Positions 45,046 to 54,769 of a stretch of DNA of 64,000 nucleotides are shown in pieces. Each line of letters opens with the position of its first letter. Position 1 is the stretch's first letter. Made by a program: the position numbers and the translations under genes. The notes beneath the pieces are model-generated. The model saw nothing but the letters and a program-made list of their open reading frames with translations. It had not been told where the DNA came from and searched no databases. This stretch comes from Durusdinium trenchii (taxonomy: Eukaryota > Sar > Dinophyceae > Suessiales > Symbiodiniaceae): assembly GCA_963970005.1 (NCBI GenBank), contig CAXAMN010028861.1, forward strand, positions 478,981 through 542,980. The letters are read 5' to 3'.

Positions 45046-46964
45046 TCACTTCGTCCGTGGCGCCGCTCTCCGTTTCTCCTGCTTGCGCCCCTTCTGGCGA
45101 TTCTCTCTGCTCAGTGGCCTTGGCCGCGCTGTTGGTGGCCTTGTCGGGGTCGGAGCCGTCCGTTCTTCATGGGCCGTATCATCTTCACTTGCAGAGGCAA
45201 TTGTTTCTATGGGTGACTTTTCTTCCGAAGGCTCTGATGCGTTCGTCTCGGAACCAGCTTGCTCTTCTTCTGTGCTGCCAATCATGATAGGGGAAGTCGG
45301 GGATTCCGTTGCCTGGCCTTGGCTGGTAGGCTCCGGTACTTCACTTGGCGGTGAAATCTCCTCACTCTCTGCTGAGCTGGTCTCAGTGAGGCTTACTTCT
45401 GCGTAGGCTGCCCCTTTCTGTGTGTTTTGTGTGCATGTGGCGCTATCCACGCGCTCTGGGGGGTGTTGCCAGTAGCAGCCATTTTGTAACAAACCTGGCC
45501 GAGGGGGAAGGCGTAGGGGGGAGCCTGGCTGATTCAGTTCGATTTTCCACCTCCACGCATCATAGAAATAGATCTTGTGGAGCGACTCGAATTGATAATC
45601 CTTGGCTTTGTTGGCAGCATCGCCAGCCTGCCCAGGGGCATAGCGTGGACCACTGCCCACACAGAAGCGGTCACCCCGGCCGCATGCAACAGTTTCCAGG
45701 CATTTGGCTGGTGTCCATCCGGCAAGACATACCAATCTGGCTCTGTGCATTTGTCAGCTGCATAGCCAAATAGCAGGCCACTGCTATGTATTTTTCCGTG
45801 CACAGGGCGCTGCTCATCTAGTAGCGACAGTTCCCCTTTGGTGAGGTGAGTTTGCGACGTTAGGACTAGCCTGAGTCGCCGGGAATGGCCCTGGTGGTAC
45901 TCGACAAGACAGACAGGGAGCGATCCAGTCCAGAGTGGCTGCGGTTCCACCGCAGCAAGGAAATCCGCCGTGGATTCAGACGCCCACTTCCATTTCACCG
46001 GGAAGTTGCCCTCCACAAAGGCTTTGGATGTCTGTTGATCGTTCGTGTACACTGTGCACACACCATGAAGCAGGGCAGAGAGGACCTGTGAAACTCCTGT
46101 AGTTCCATGCATATTGACCGGGCACGCAGAGATCGTGAGGTCTGTGGCTCGACTGTACGCAACATTGGCACGCGTGTAGCATTCATGATCAAAGTCGGTG
46201 CTTCGCGAGGTGCCGCTAAGAAAGTTGGATTGGCCGTGTAAAACGATGCAGCGCGTGGCCGTTGCGCCCGCCACCTTAACTGCCGTCTCTGCATTGGCAC
46301 GTCGTCCAGATTGCTTGAAGAAGCCTTGCAAATGTTGAGCACTGAGTGTTCTAGTAGTCAGGGCGAGAACACTGTCGGCTTCTCGATCTGGCATGGGGAG
46401 CCACTCAATTTGCCGGTAAACGGTGCTTATTACTGCTACTGGTGGCGGAGCCGCTCTTGTTTCCGAACACGAGCCGTCATGAACCCAGTTGACAAAGCGA
46501 AACCCAGTTGCCAAGCGGGCCTCTGCACGGATGGAGCCAGTGCCTATTTGCCAGTTGCTATTCTTCACGTTGCAGAGCATGGGATAGTGGATCCCAATCA
46601 GGGGCTCATATACTTCTTGAGCTACCCTTGCGCTTGTTGGGAGCATGATGCTCCACTGATGCACCCCTGTCAGGCCAGAGCGTTCTTCGGCCGTGTTTGC
46701 CTGATGGAACACCAGGGCGCGTTAGGGCATATCCGAGGCCAGCAATCAAACCTTCAGGAGTGTCTAGCCGGATGCGTCCTCTGGGCACGCCGCCTGTAGA
46801 TTGGCTCCTGCAGGCAGGTTGCAAGGACAGTCCTCACGGGAGTACCATCCAGACCCTAATGCTTTATTGCTAACTTCCTCGGCCGCTTGCGTGAGGTCTA
46901 GTAGCGAAGCTTCGCCACTTTCTTTAAGGAGGCTACACGCCACTGTTGGCAATGCTTGTGGCAT
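45046..46964 (-). pseudogene. Superfamily 1 helicase, C-terminal RecA domain plus acidic tail
   Basis: The frame from 46712 to about 45640 carries PPVAVISTVYRQIEWL (motif IV-like), CIVLHGQSNFL (motif V region) and YTRANVAYSRATDLTISACP. The last is motif VI of UPF1/ZNFX1-type SF1 helicases (R-x-NVAxSRA). The gene then shifts frame and continues AKDYQFESLHKIYFYDAWRW and a long Ser/Glu/Pro tail to 45046. The N-terminal RecA domain with Walker A and B is not seen upstream; reading at 46964-46713 is split between frames and not recognisable. Such helicases unwind RNA or RNA-DNA duplexes using ATP. With only half the motor and a frame break, this copy is probably not active. It sits just upstream of ORF-A copy 2 on the same strand. 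Confidence 0.65.
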
Positions 46965-47089
46965 CAGCCATCTGTTCTTCGCGCGCAGACCAATTGGGGC
47001 TTTAAGCAGGAGGGTTCTGTGCTCCCTCAGGTTGTCGGCTACCCTCCTGGGCTCTGACGGGGGTCTCCAAGCAGAATACGGAAGAACGG

Positions 47090-48235
47090 TTGCCGCGGGG
47101 CTGCTGGGACAAAGGCAGACTTGAGGTCCATGTCTTGTTGAGCCTCTTCACTGATGAGGACATCAAGGCTTTCCATGTGCGCTCTAAGGGGCGAGTGCGT
47201 TTGCCCTTTTTGCTCCCAGATAAGGCCTGTAGTGGCAACAACCACTCTGGCACCTGGTATGGTGCCTGTGCAGTGGAACATGGTCTAGCTGACCTGAAGC
47301 TTACGCACCCTAATGTCATTCCTAGCCGTGATAGGATCGCTGCACCAATGCGGCTGGCCTCGTGGATCCGATTTGAAACCGCCATGACAAGCGAAGACTG
47401 GGAAGGTGCTATTAGCCTGCCAGTGTCCAATCTCCACCGGTCAGACAAAGACCTTCTCCAACTGCTCCAGCGCTGCGTGGCAGAACAGCAAATAGCCTCC
47501 ATGGAGGAAATGGCCAGGGATTCACTGGCACCAATCCCGTTCCGTGAAGTGTTTGTCATCCTGGCCCTCTTTCTCCCACAACTTACCTTTGTAGATGAAG
47601 CAAGTGCGAGGCAAGATCTATGGAGCAGCCCCACTGTCAGGAAACATGGCCTCGTAGTTGATATCACCCCAACAGCAGCTGGTTTGCAGGGCATGCATGA
47701 ATATCGCATTGCATTTCCCTCGTGGTCACAATCAGCTATCTTCTGCCCTGCACACCCACAGAGCCTTGTTTGAGCAGCTGGCAACCAGTTCCTCCAATGC
47801 AGTGCACATGGCCTGTCAGGTTGGAAAGGCCTACCGATCTTGCAGGAGAATGATGCATGTTACTCGGTCCTAGCTCTTCTGCTTGCCTTCGCGACCCCAT
47901 CACGAAAGAAAAAAGGAGAGGAGTCGCTAAGTGAGAAATTCCGACGCATGAGCAGTCCTCGCAATTGGGACGTTGCCTTGGCGCCCTTCCGGGAGGACTT
48001 TGCCCCCCCACCCACCGCGGCCGAGACCGGACTAGCGTCCCCAGTCAAATGGGCCTTCCCACCTAGTCTACACATCTTGGAGTCTTGGGCAACGAAGTTT
48101 CGAGTCTTGGCATTCGCTGAGGCAGGGGACACGGTCACTGTTGAGCATGTGTTGCAGATGGCTACCTTAGCAGCCGAGCATAAGCCCACTGTGTTAGGCA
48201 TCCCTGGCCACGTCGAAAAACTCCGGGTAGCAACC
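47090..48235 (+). CDS. Hypothetical gene with one frame break
   Basis: Two plus-strand frames seem to belong together. The first (47090-47773) has VLLSLFTDEDIKAFHVRSKG and LLQLLQRCVAEQQIASMEEM. The second (from 47840) has MQENDACYSVLALLLAFATP, WDVALAPFREDFAPPPTAAE and a helical end to about 48235. The linking piece (EQLATSSSNAVHMACQVGKA) is in a third frame. There is no ATG at the start of the open frame, so the true start is unresolved. No domain was recognised. It is divergent from the helicase fragment. The last 60 codons of the open frame (to 48418) look like random sequence. Confidence 0.4.
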
Positions 48236-48412
48236 TTACACGGTAGACTACCTACCTCCCCTGGATCTTTAGCTCACAACAGGCTCTCACACTCGTCCGG
48301 TACGGTACGAAACCTTTCTCTCAAACCTCCGAATACTTCGGAAAACTTCAAACGCTGCACTAGCTGCTCTCAGACACTCGCACCCTTTTCTCACACTAGC
48401 CAAACGAATTGG

Positions 48413-48425
48413 CCTTGAGCCAAAA
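48413..48425 (-). other. Exact 13-nt spliced-leader match
   Basis: The minus strand reads ATTTTGGCTCAAG, identical to the last 13 nt of the dinoflagellate spliced leader. No clear minus-strand gene follows it. The overlapping plus-strand frame ends inside it. Confidence 0.45.
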
Positions 48426-48705
48426 TATATCCCGTAGCACTAAACTATACAAAGAATACACGAAAACATATTAAAAGTCTCTTAAAGCATCTCCACACAC
48501 AGAAAACTCTTTCAAAACTTCCGACTACGCTACAAGTCGCTTTCAAACAATTAAGAAACAAAATGTTGTACTACAGCCAGGTTCCAAATCTTTCACAAAC
48601 AAACTTAAACGAAATTTATGCATCGCAAACTGCAAGCATCGACATCCCGACATGGAATTTCTTCACCCCCTCTTGGACACAAAGCTCGAAACGAACTGGC
48701 TGGCT
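48426..48705. other. No gene recognised
   Basis: A-rich sequence between the spliced-leader match and the 3' end of the second copia element. A 3' LTR would be expected about here, but no partner repeat was found near 54.7-55.6 kb. Confidence 0.35.
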
Positions 48706-49095
48706 TTAAGCCTTCTTATTCTTCTTCAATGAGGACAGACATTTGGCACAAATATCTTTCGACATAGGTACGTGCATGCCCGAGCAAGTTGGATTCAAAT
48801 GAACCTTGCTCCCACTCACTGAAAAATACACTTTTGAGCATTGCTCAATGCCTTTTGGAACTGGATAGCTCTTCGGCATATCGACTTTAAAAGTCACTTG
48901 GCTCTCAGGCTCAGCATGCTTCCGACACCGCAGGCAGCAGCAGGTCAGCAGGCATCCCAAAAGAAAACCGGCTGCAAAGACCAAAGCGGTCGCTGCTTCC
49001 AGGCTCAGCATCGCAAGCGCCGTTTCCGCATCCGGCGTCATACCTCGGATGGTATAAGCTTCATTCCAAGAAAAGCTGTATCTCACAGTCTGCAA
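48706..49095 (-). CDS. Small membrane-anchored Cys/His-tail protein
   Basis: A 129-codon frame. An internal ATG (MTPDAETALAML) is a likely start. A single hydrophobic segment, AATALVFAAGFLLGCLLTCC, is followed by a basic Cys-rich stop-transfer (CLRCRKH). The tail contains VYFSVSGSKVHLNPTCSGMH and ICAKCLSSLKKNKK, giving a His-x4-Cys...Cys-x2-Cys arrangement that could bind zinc. It lies 3' of the pol pieces of copia element 2, where extra genes of retroelements often sit. It is not homologous to any envelope protein that I can recognise. It may be the C-terminal end of the polyprotein and not a separate gene. Confidence 0.5.
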   Translation of the reverse strand: MQTVRYSFSWNEAYTIRGMTPDAETALAMLSLEAATALVFAAGFLLGCLLTCCCLRCRKHAEPESQVTFKVDMPKSYPVPKGIEQCSKVYFSVSGSKVHLNPTCSGMHVPMSKDICAKCLSSLKKNKKA

Positions 49096-49184
49096 AAAAC
49101 CAAGATTCTTTCGAAATGTGCAATCGAAAGTGCTCGCAAAAACGTGCCATTCGGCTCAGACAACGTGCAAGACTTACTTGGCTA

Positions 49185-49740
49185 TTATGATTCTAATTCG
49201 GCTTTAAATCCTTTAAGGATTAGCTCGCAAAATCTCCTGGGGTAGTGTTGCGTTTCCTTCCAATTGACTTCCTTGGATGGCAAATGATCATGACGACCAT
49301 CACAAACGCAAACCTTCAGGCTTTCCAACAACCGAGTACTATCTGTCTCAATCCTCCAGGTCTTTCTGACCAACTGACCTTTCTGGTTCAACTTGACTGA
49401 ACAAGCATCCACAAATGTTGAAAACGTCTTTCGTTTCCTCAGAAAATCTCTAGTCTGATTCCATCCCCAATAAGCACATCTCTTCGGCCATTCAATCGCT
49501 ACGAAATCGGCTACTTCCGACATCCGTACGTAAGAAACCTTTCCATAGCTTCTTCTGTATCTGGTACAACTCTCGAAGATGACCCATATAGCCCTGACCA
49601 AACTTCTTGATACAAATGTACTGAAACGGACATCCTCCTGTACACGGAATCGACGACCACAAGACAACAAGCTTTCCTCTCTTCCGATGGCTTATCATCT
49701 GCTCCCGAACTGACTCGATCGTGTCCGATCGGGTTCCGTC
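49185..49740 (-). pseudogene. C-terminal PCTGG domain of copia element 2
   Basis: After RNase H the frame reads KLVVLWSSIPCTGGCPFQYI (PCTGGCPF region at about 49644-49624) and HLRELYQIQKKLWKGF. It then shifts frame to VADFVAIEWPKRCAYWGW, DACSVKLNQKGQLVRKTWRI, and ends with a Cys/His stretch (VCVCDGRHDHLPSKE). The hydrophobic-strand plus PC motif resembles motif IV of cytosine-5 DNA methyltransferases, and IEWP could be a later acidic motif. The S-adenosylmethionine-binding motif is not evident, so this is only a possibility. The domain is recalled as common at the 3' end of dinoflagellate copia elements. The frame break near 49520 disables it here. Confidence 0.45.
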
Positions 49741-52159
49741 ATCCGCCTCAGTGACAGTCAAGACTTCAACACCTTCCGTACGGCTTCCGATTTCTTTCAT
49801 CTCGGACTCCGGTGATGTGCAAAACTCAACAATCAGGATTTCGGTACATGTGACCTTATCCATAACCCACAACCATCTCCCGATCCAGTCATACGGCACT
49901 TCAAATGAAATGAGAAATGCTCTGACAACTCCGATCGTCTCCATGTGTTGCAAAGTCACAGCTCTCGACAATGCCTTGGTCATCAAGTCGGCACAATTCT
50001 CGGTACCTCGGACAAAGCTGATGGAAATCACTCCCTTGTAGACTGCATCATGCAAAAAACAGATCCGAATGTCTATGTGTCTCAATCTTCTCAACAACCC
50101 TGACATCTCTGTGACATTTCGGGCTGCCATCGAATCCGTAAGCAAACCTGGAATGGGCAATTCCTCAGCTTGACATCCATAGACATGTGCCACGGCATGT
50201 TGAATACCTATAGTCTCTTTCGCTCCTTCGAACAAAGCATATAGCTCTGCCTCGGCTGAACTACAGGCCACACTCTGCTGCAACCTACTGGATGCTTTGA
50301 CACAACAGTCACTAACGAAGATGGCTGCTCCTGAAGTACTCTTCCTATTGGTGGACTTTTCGGCTGCCCAACTGGCATCGACATAGGTCGTAATCCTTGG
50401 TGGTCCTGAGTACTCATAGCTCCTGAACTTCAACTTTCGATCGGCTACTGATCGGATGTAACGGATACTCGCACCCATCGCAGTCTCGTGTACAGCTAGC
50501 GGCTGAGATTGACCTCGGGCAAGCATCGAACACAACCAACAAAGATCAGGTCTCGACTGAGCTACCCAACCTAGCTTACCTAGTGCGGTTCGAAAGGTTG
50601 CTGCTGCCTCGGGTGACAACGGTTTCCGATCCTCTTCTCGATCACGATCATAAAGCTGAAACAAATTGGGGGTCGCTTGACTTTCCTTTCCTCCTGGATA
50701 CAAGTTCATCATACACTTCATAGTACTCTTTCTCCATGTACAAGGCAATCGTTCCATCTTCTTCCTTCTCGATCACCTTTCCCAGAAAACGAATTCTGTC
50801 TTCCTCAAGCTTTCCGGTGACTTTCAGTCTAAGCTTCTTTGATAATTCATCAACGAGCTTCTGAATATTTCGATCGTCTCCGACAACCAGCAAATCATCA
50901 ACATACATCAGAACGATCAAGTGATTCTCCTCCTCCGTCTCTGCAACTCCTTTTCTGTATCTTCCGGCGAAGATTGTCTTTTCCGTCACACATGCTGTCA
51001 AACCTTCTTGATCTAACAAATCGGCTAGGTGACGATACCATGACATTCCTGCAGAACGAAGTCCGTTCATCGCTTTCTCAAGAATGACGAACAAAGATTC
51101 TCCGTCTTCATCTTCCATCCCAGTCAACAACGAAACTACCGCTGGGTGAATCACGGGGGCATGCAAGAATGCTGTACTTACATCTAAAACCCATGCTGTC
51201 TTTCCCACTCCTCCTCTCTTTGATTTCTTTCGAAAACTTGATTTCTGAGCAAGATAAGACAACACAACCTTCAACGCCTCTGATGACGCTGTAGGGCTCG
51301 AAACGCCCAACTCGGCTGCTGACGGACCTGTGGCGAAATCACGGACAACAAGTCTTGATCGAACGATGTCTCCTTTGATAGCATCATGCTTATTTACAAC
51401 TACCCATCGGGTTGAGATGATTCGGATACCATGCATCTGGCAATACTCTTGCGCTTCATTTTTATTCACGACCTGACCTGTCCTGTGCTTCTCTAGGGCA
51501 ATGACCTCTGTGTGCATTCCCTCGAACGTGGCATCCACATCTAATGGGCCTTCACCTATATCTGAAGTCGCTCTTGATGGCTTTCGGAGTACAATCCATC
51601 TACCTCCAAACCACACTTTGCACGAATCGGCCTTCGCGTCGAACTTGGACTCCTCGGTTTCCTTTGGAACCTTCCTGCTATACTCAAGTACCCCCTCTTG
51701 AACTGATGACAAGAACCTTTCAACCTCATCATCCGAACATCTTGACAAGGGGTCTTTCACCTTTTCCCACAACTCTTTACCTAGATCTGATAAGCTCGCA
51801 ATGGCATTACCTTGATGATCATACATGTAGAGCTGCTTGATTGGCAATTCGGTAAACCCTTTCCAATGACGCCTCAATGGCGCGGTCTGGGTTCCGAACT
51901 CGCTGACATGGACCTTGAACTGGTCCCTTGGAATCTCATCGACTGGCCTTTCATCAACAGCATCGACGTAGTACGTCCTCTGAATACCTACCAGCTGATT
52001 TTCAGGCATCGGCAATGGCAGTGATGATGCTGCAAAAACACATTTTCGACTTCTGTGGTGAACTCTTCTCAACACAAGCTTGTCAAGGTCAACTTCCCAA
52101 TGGTCATGATTTCGGTTCTTTCCTCTCCTTGGGATTTTCTGGAACAAATCAATGTCCAT
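49741..52159 (-). pseudogene. Copia 2 reverse transcriptase and RNase H, one frame shift
   Basis: The reverse transcriptase (52159-50700) shows RIISTRWVVVNKHDAIKGDI, KTAWVLDVSTAFLHAP and LIVLMYVDDLLVVGDD, with the YVDD catalytic box intact (50905-50894). It shifts frame near 50700, where YEVYDEL runs into YPGGKESQATPNLFQLYDRD. RNase H follows: TYVDASWAAEKSTNRKSTSG, SVACSSAEAELYALFEGAKE and LTDSMAARNV, ending FVRGTENCADLMTKAL. These are textbook Ty1/copia motifs. Only the one shift separates this from a continuous reading, so decay is recent or the shift is an error. Confidence 0.87.
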
Positions 52160-52216
52160 GGGACTCTCCCCGGGTGATTCGGGTGCTCTGTACCCTTCCG
52201 GTACTTCTGTTGGCTC

Positions 52217-52687
52217 TTAGCCTTCACTCATCCGATCATCCTCAATAGGTTCCGGATTCTTTCCGATCTCATATGGATTCGTTGGATCCTCTTGCATTGG
52301 CGTCGGTTCGGTATCCGCTTCCTGTCCCTTTGGCGCATGGAACGGAACATCATCAAACTCTGGAAATCTCTCTCCAGTTTCTTTCTCTTCATGCTCGCGA
52401 TGAAATCTATCCCACTCATCATCGACAGACTTTCTTTTCCTCTTCTCTCGTTCTGACTCTGATTCTGGAACTCTTTCTCCCGACTCTTGCTGAGATTCAG
52501 GCTTTCCTTCGGTATCCAAGCCTTCTTCCAATCCTTCAGGCACGACGGGCACAGACGACTCGTCTTCGATCGGTACTATCCGTTTGTACTCTTCTTCAAG
52601 ATACTTTTTGTAACGGTTCCGACACTTCACTGAATGACCTGTTTCACTCCCGTTCGAACAAGCTGGGCATCTCGAAGTCTTATTCAC
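52217..52687 (-). pseudogene. Copia 2 linker with Cys/His motif, separated by stop
   Basis: Begins with CPACSNGSETGHSVKCRNRY, a Cys-x2-Cys-x7-His-x3-Cys cluster that may bind zinc, followed by a highly charged low-complexity stretch. It is in the same frame as the reverse transcriptase but is cut off from it by a TAA at 52219-52217. It is reached from the integrase by a frame shift near 52690. Confidence 0.6.
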
Positions 52688-53762
52688 TTCACTCCAATAC
52701 CAAGGTGGTTCCCCTTCATGTCCCCTTCATGGATGTCAACCAATTTCTGGGGTTTCGAAAGATCATTCGGTAGTCTTTCAATCCTGTCTGGCTTCACTCC
52801 ACTCTTGGAATTTGGAATTTCACACAACATCCCAAGTCCAGCGACAAAACGAATCGGTGAGGCAATCTTCAAGTCTCGAACAGGCACAACCACAGTCTCA
52901 TCCTGTGAACCTTCGAAGGCAACGAAGTGACCTAACGAAGATAACTTTGGGGTCAAGTAAATGCCTGGAACAAAGTGACGAGCGTTTGCTTCTCTGACCT
53001 TTTCTAAGTACCCATCAGTCGGCCTGGCAAAAACCAAACATCCAAATGGCATCACACGATTGGTGTTTGGGACTTCTCCTGAACTAGTTACACTGATGCG
53101 CATGCGTTGATACGGTGTCAGCGAACTGTTGGCTTGCAGCTGAAATGCATTGTGGACATGACAAGCGTTTGCTGCGGCGTATCGAAGGCTTTCACTACCT
53201 AGCATCAACCCGTGCTGGTACAACACTGTACGAATACATCCTAGTTGAGTCTTGAGGGTCCTAACTGCTCTCTCGGCTCCAGTTGCGTGTCTCCCTGGAC
53301 GACTGGTCTCATGCCTTGAGACTACCTTCAATCGAATGAGTTCAGAAATGAGCGCAGTCAAGTCACGGCCTTCATCACTGAGAACCATCGCACCTGTGGA
53401 CGAACAATGGTTGATGGCAGCTGTCAAAACACGAATCGTCGAAGCTTGATCTACATAGATTGCAGCTGTTGCTATCATTCCGTGCGTTCGATTCCACATC
53501 ACAACATACCTATACATGTTTGGAGACTTTGGATGGGTGCATAGGTTGGCAATATCCATCTGGATCTCGTTGGTGACTTGATCTGTGCGTTTTGGTGCTC
53601 GTTCAATCCCTTGCTCATGAGACAGACTGCACAGCTTGGATCATAAGGTGTGTGACTCTGCAAAATGTGCTTAGCTAGTCTGTTACCTCGTAGCTCGATG
53701 GGATATTCGAACTCGAACTCAGGCTCTGACTCAACGGTGCAAACGATTTCCTTTTTGCGCAC
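52684..53762 (-). pseudogene. Copia 2 integrase, zinc and catalytic domains in two frames
   Basis: The zinc-binding end (53762-53560) reads LAKHILQSHTPYDPSCAVCL, the His-His-Cys-Cys arrangement of retroelement integrases. The catalytic core continues in another frame from 53559: MDIANLCTHP (first Asp), GAMVLSDEGRDLTALI (second Asp) and RHATGAERAVRTLKTQ (Glu), giving a full D,D,E set. A conserved FGCLVFARPTDG and a C-terminal region follow. Integrase joins the cDNA to host DNA. The frame shift near 53560 is the only break within the domain. Confidence 0.83.
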
Positions 53763-53857
53763 GACGTCGAATGCTGGATTCGAAAAATGCGCTCTGGCTC
53801 TTATCGGCGGCTCTACTCCCCTTTTGGGAGGAACCTGGACGCTTCGGACATCGCGTC

Positions 53858-54718
53858 CTACTTCGCGTCCTCCCTCTTGTCCGAAAACTTGGACAGATGC
53901 TCCTGCAGTTGCTTGCGGTACGCGTTCTCTTCCTCGGACAACGGCGCTTGAAGCGCTTCTGGCGGCGTCGAAGGATTCTCTTCCATCGTCGCCGTCGGTT
54001 CCGACACTGCCTTTGGCGCTGGTGTCAGACTACTCCTCCCGCTTTCGGTGGCACCGCGGGTTGCTCGAGAGAAATTCGCCTTGCTTTTCTCAAATTCTCT
54101 CGATCTTCTTCTTCTGCCCTCCATTGCAGGAGATCTTGTTTTCCTTTCTCGAACTCTTCCTGCCGGCGACGCTGGACCTCCTTTCCATGCTCCAAGGCTT
54201 GTGCCATCCTCTCTGAACGATAGTTACAGCGCCTTCGCCTTTCGGCGTTCTTCCTCTTCTTTTGCTTGGCGATTGAGTTCCTTCTCCCATTCGATCGCTC
54301 CTGCCTGTCGCTCGGATGCTAGCTCTGAGCGAAACGGCTTCTCGCGCTCCTCGTCGGTCAGATGTGCCAGGTACTTCGGTACTCTCTTTGCACCTGATCC
54401 TGATGCCGTGGACACTTTCTCTTCCTTGAGGGTCCCGGTACCCCTCTCGGCTGCCTTGAGAAGGTCTCTGGCTTTTTGAGCTAACACCTCGTCCGCCACC
54501 GCTTTTTGCTCTTCGGTGAGCGGTCGACTTTTCGCTTTGGGTCTCGTCGTTGGTGTCGGTGGCGTTTTTGGGCCCGGAATCGGTGGAGTTTTCGGCTCCG
54601 GAATTCCCGTCTGAGCGATCACTGCCAATATCTTCTCCGGATCGACACTTACCGGACTCGCTGGTTCCTTCGGCTTGGCGACTGCCGGACTTGTCGTCTC
54701 CTCCGGTCTGTCGACCAC
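53858..54718 (-). pseudogene. Pro-rich and coiled-coil region upstream of integrase
   Basis: Three overlapping frames read as one protein: a Pro/Lys-rich part (PKTPPIPGPKTPPTPTTRPK), a charged helix (WEKELNRQAKEEEERRKAKA, then VQRRRQEEFEKGKQDLLQWR) and an end with EENAYRKQLQEHLSKFSDKR. It could be an unusual gag of copia element 2 or the end of the neighbouring gene. No zinc knuckle or aspartic protease was found between it and the integrase. Shifts lie near 54220 and 54050. Confidence 0.4.
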
Positions 54719-54769
54719 TGGGGCCTGCCACCCCGGGGGTGGACCCGGTGCAGCTGCACTCCTGGTAAG

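Noticed and set aside
44936..45406. A 156-codon plus-strand open frame with hydrophobic stretches
   Set aside because: It lies opposite the acidic tail of the helicase fragment and the ORF-A start. The low-complexity minus-strand codons produce the open reading on the other strand.
47002..47784. A 260-codon minus-strand open frame opposite the hypothetical gene at 47.1-48.2 kb
   Set aside because: Its composition is Ser/Arg/Cys-rich with no ordered pattern, while the plus strand reads as a balanced, helical protein. It is judged a shadow, although the SL match at 48413-48425 keeps some doubt.
54090..54731. A 213-codon minus-strand frame rich in Ser, Gly and Arg
   Set aside because: A neighbouring frame over the same stretch reads as Pro-rich plus coiled-coil sequence with clear helix periodicity and is the better candidate.
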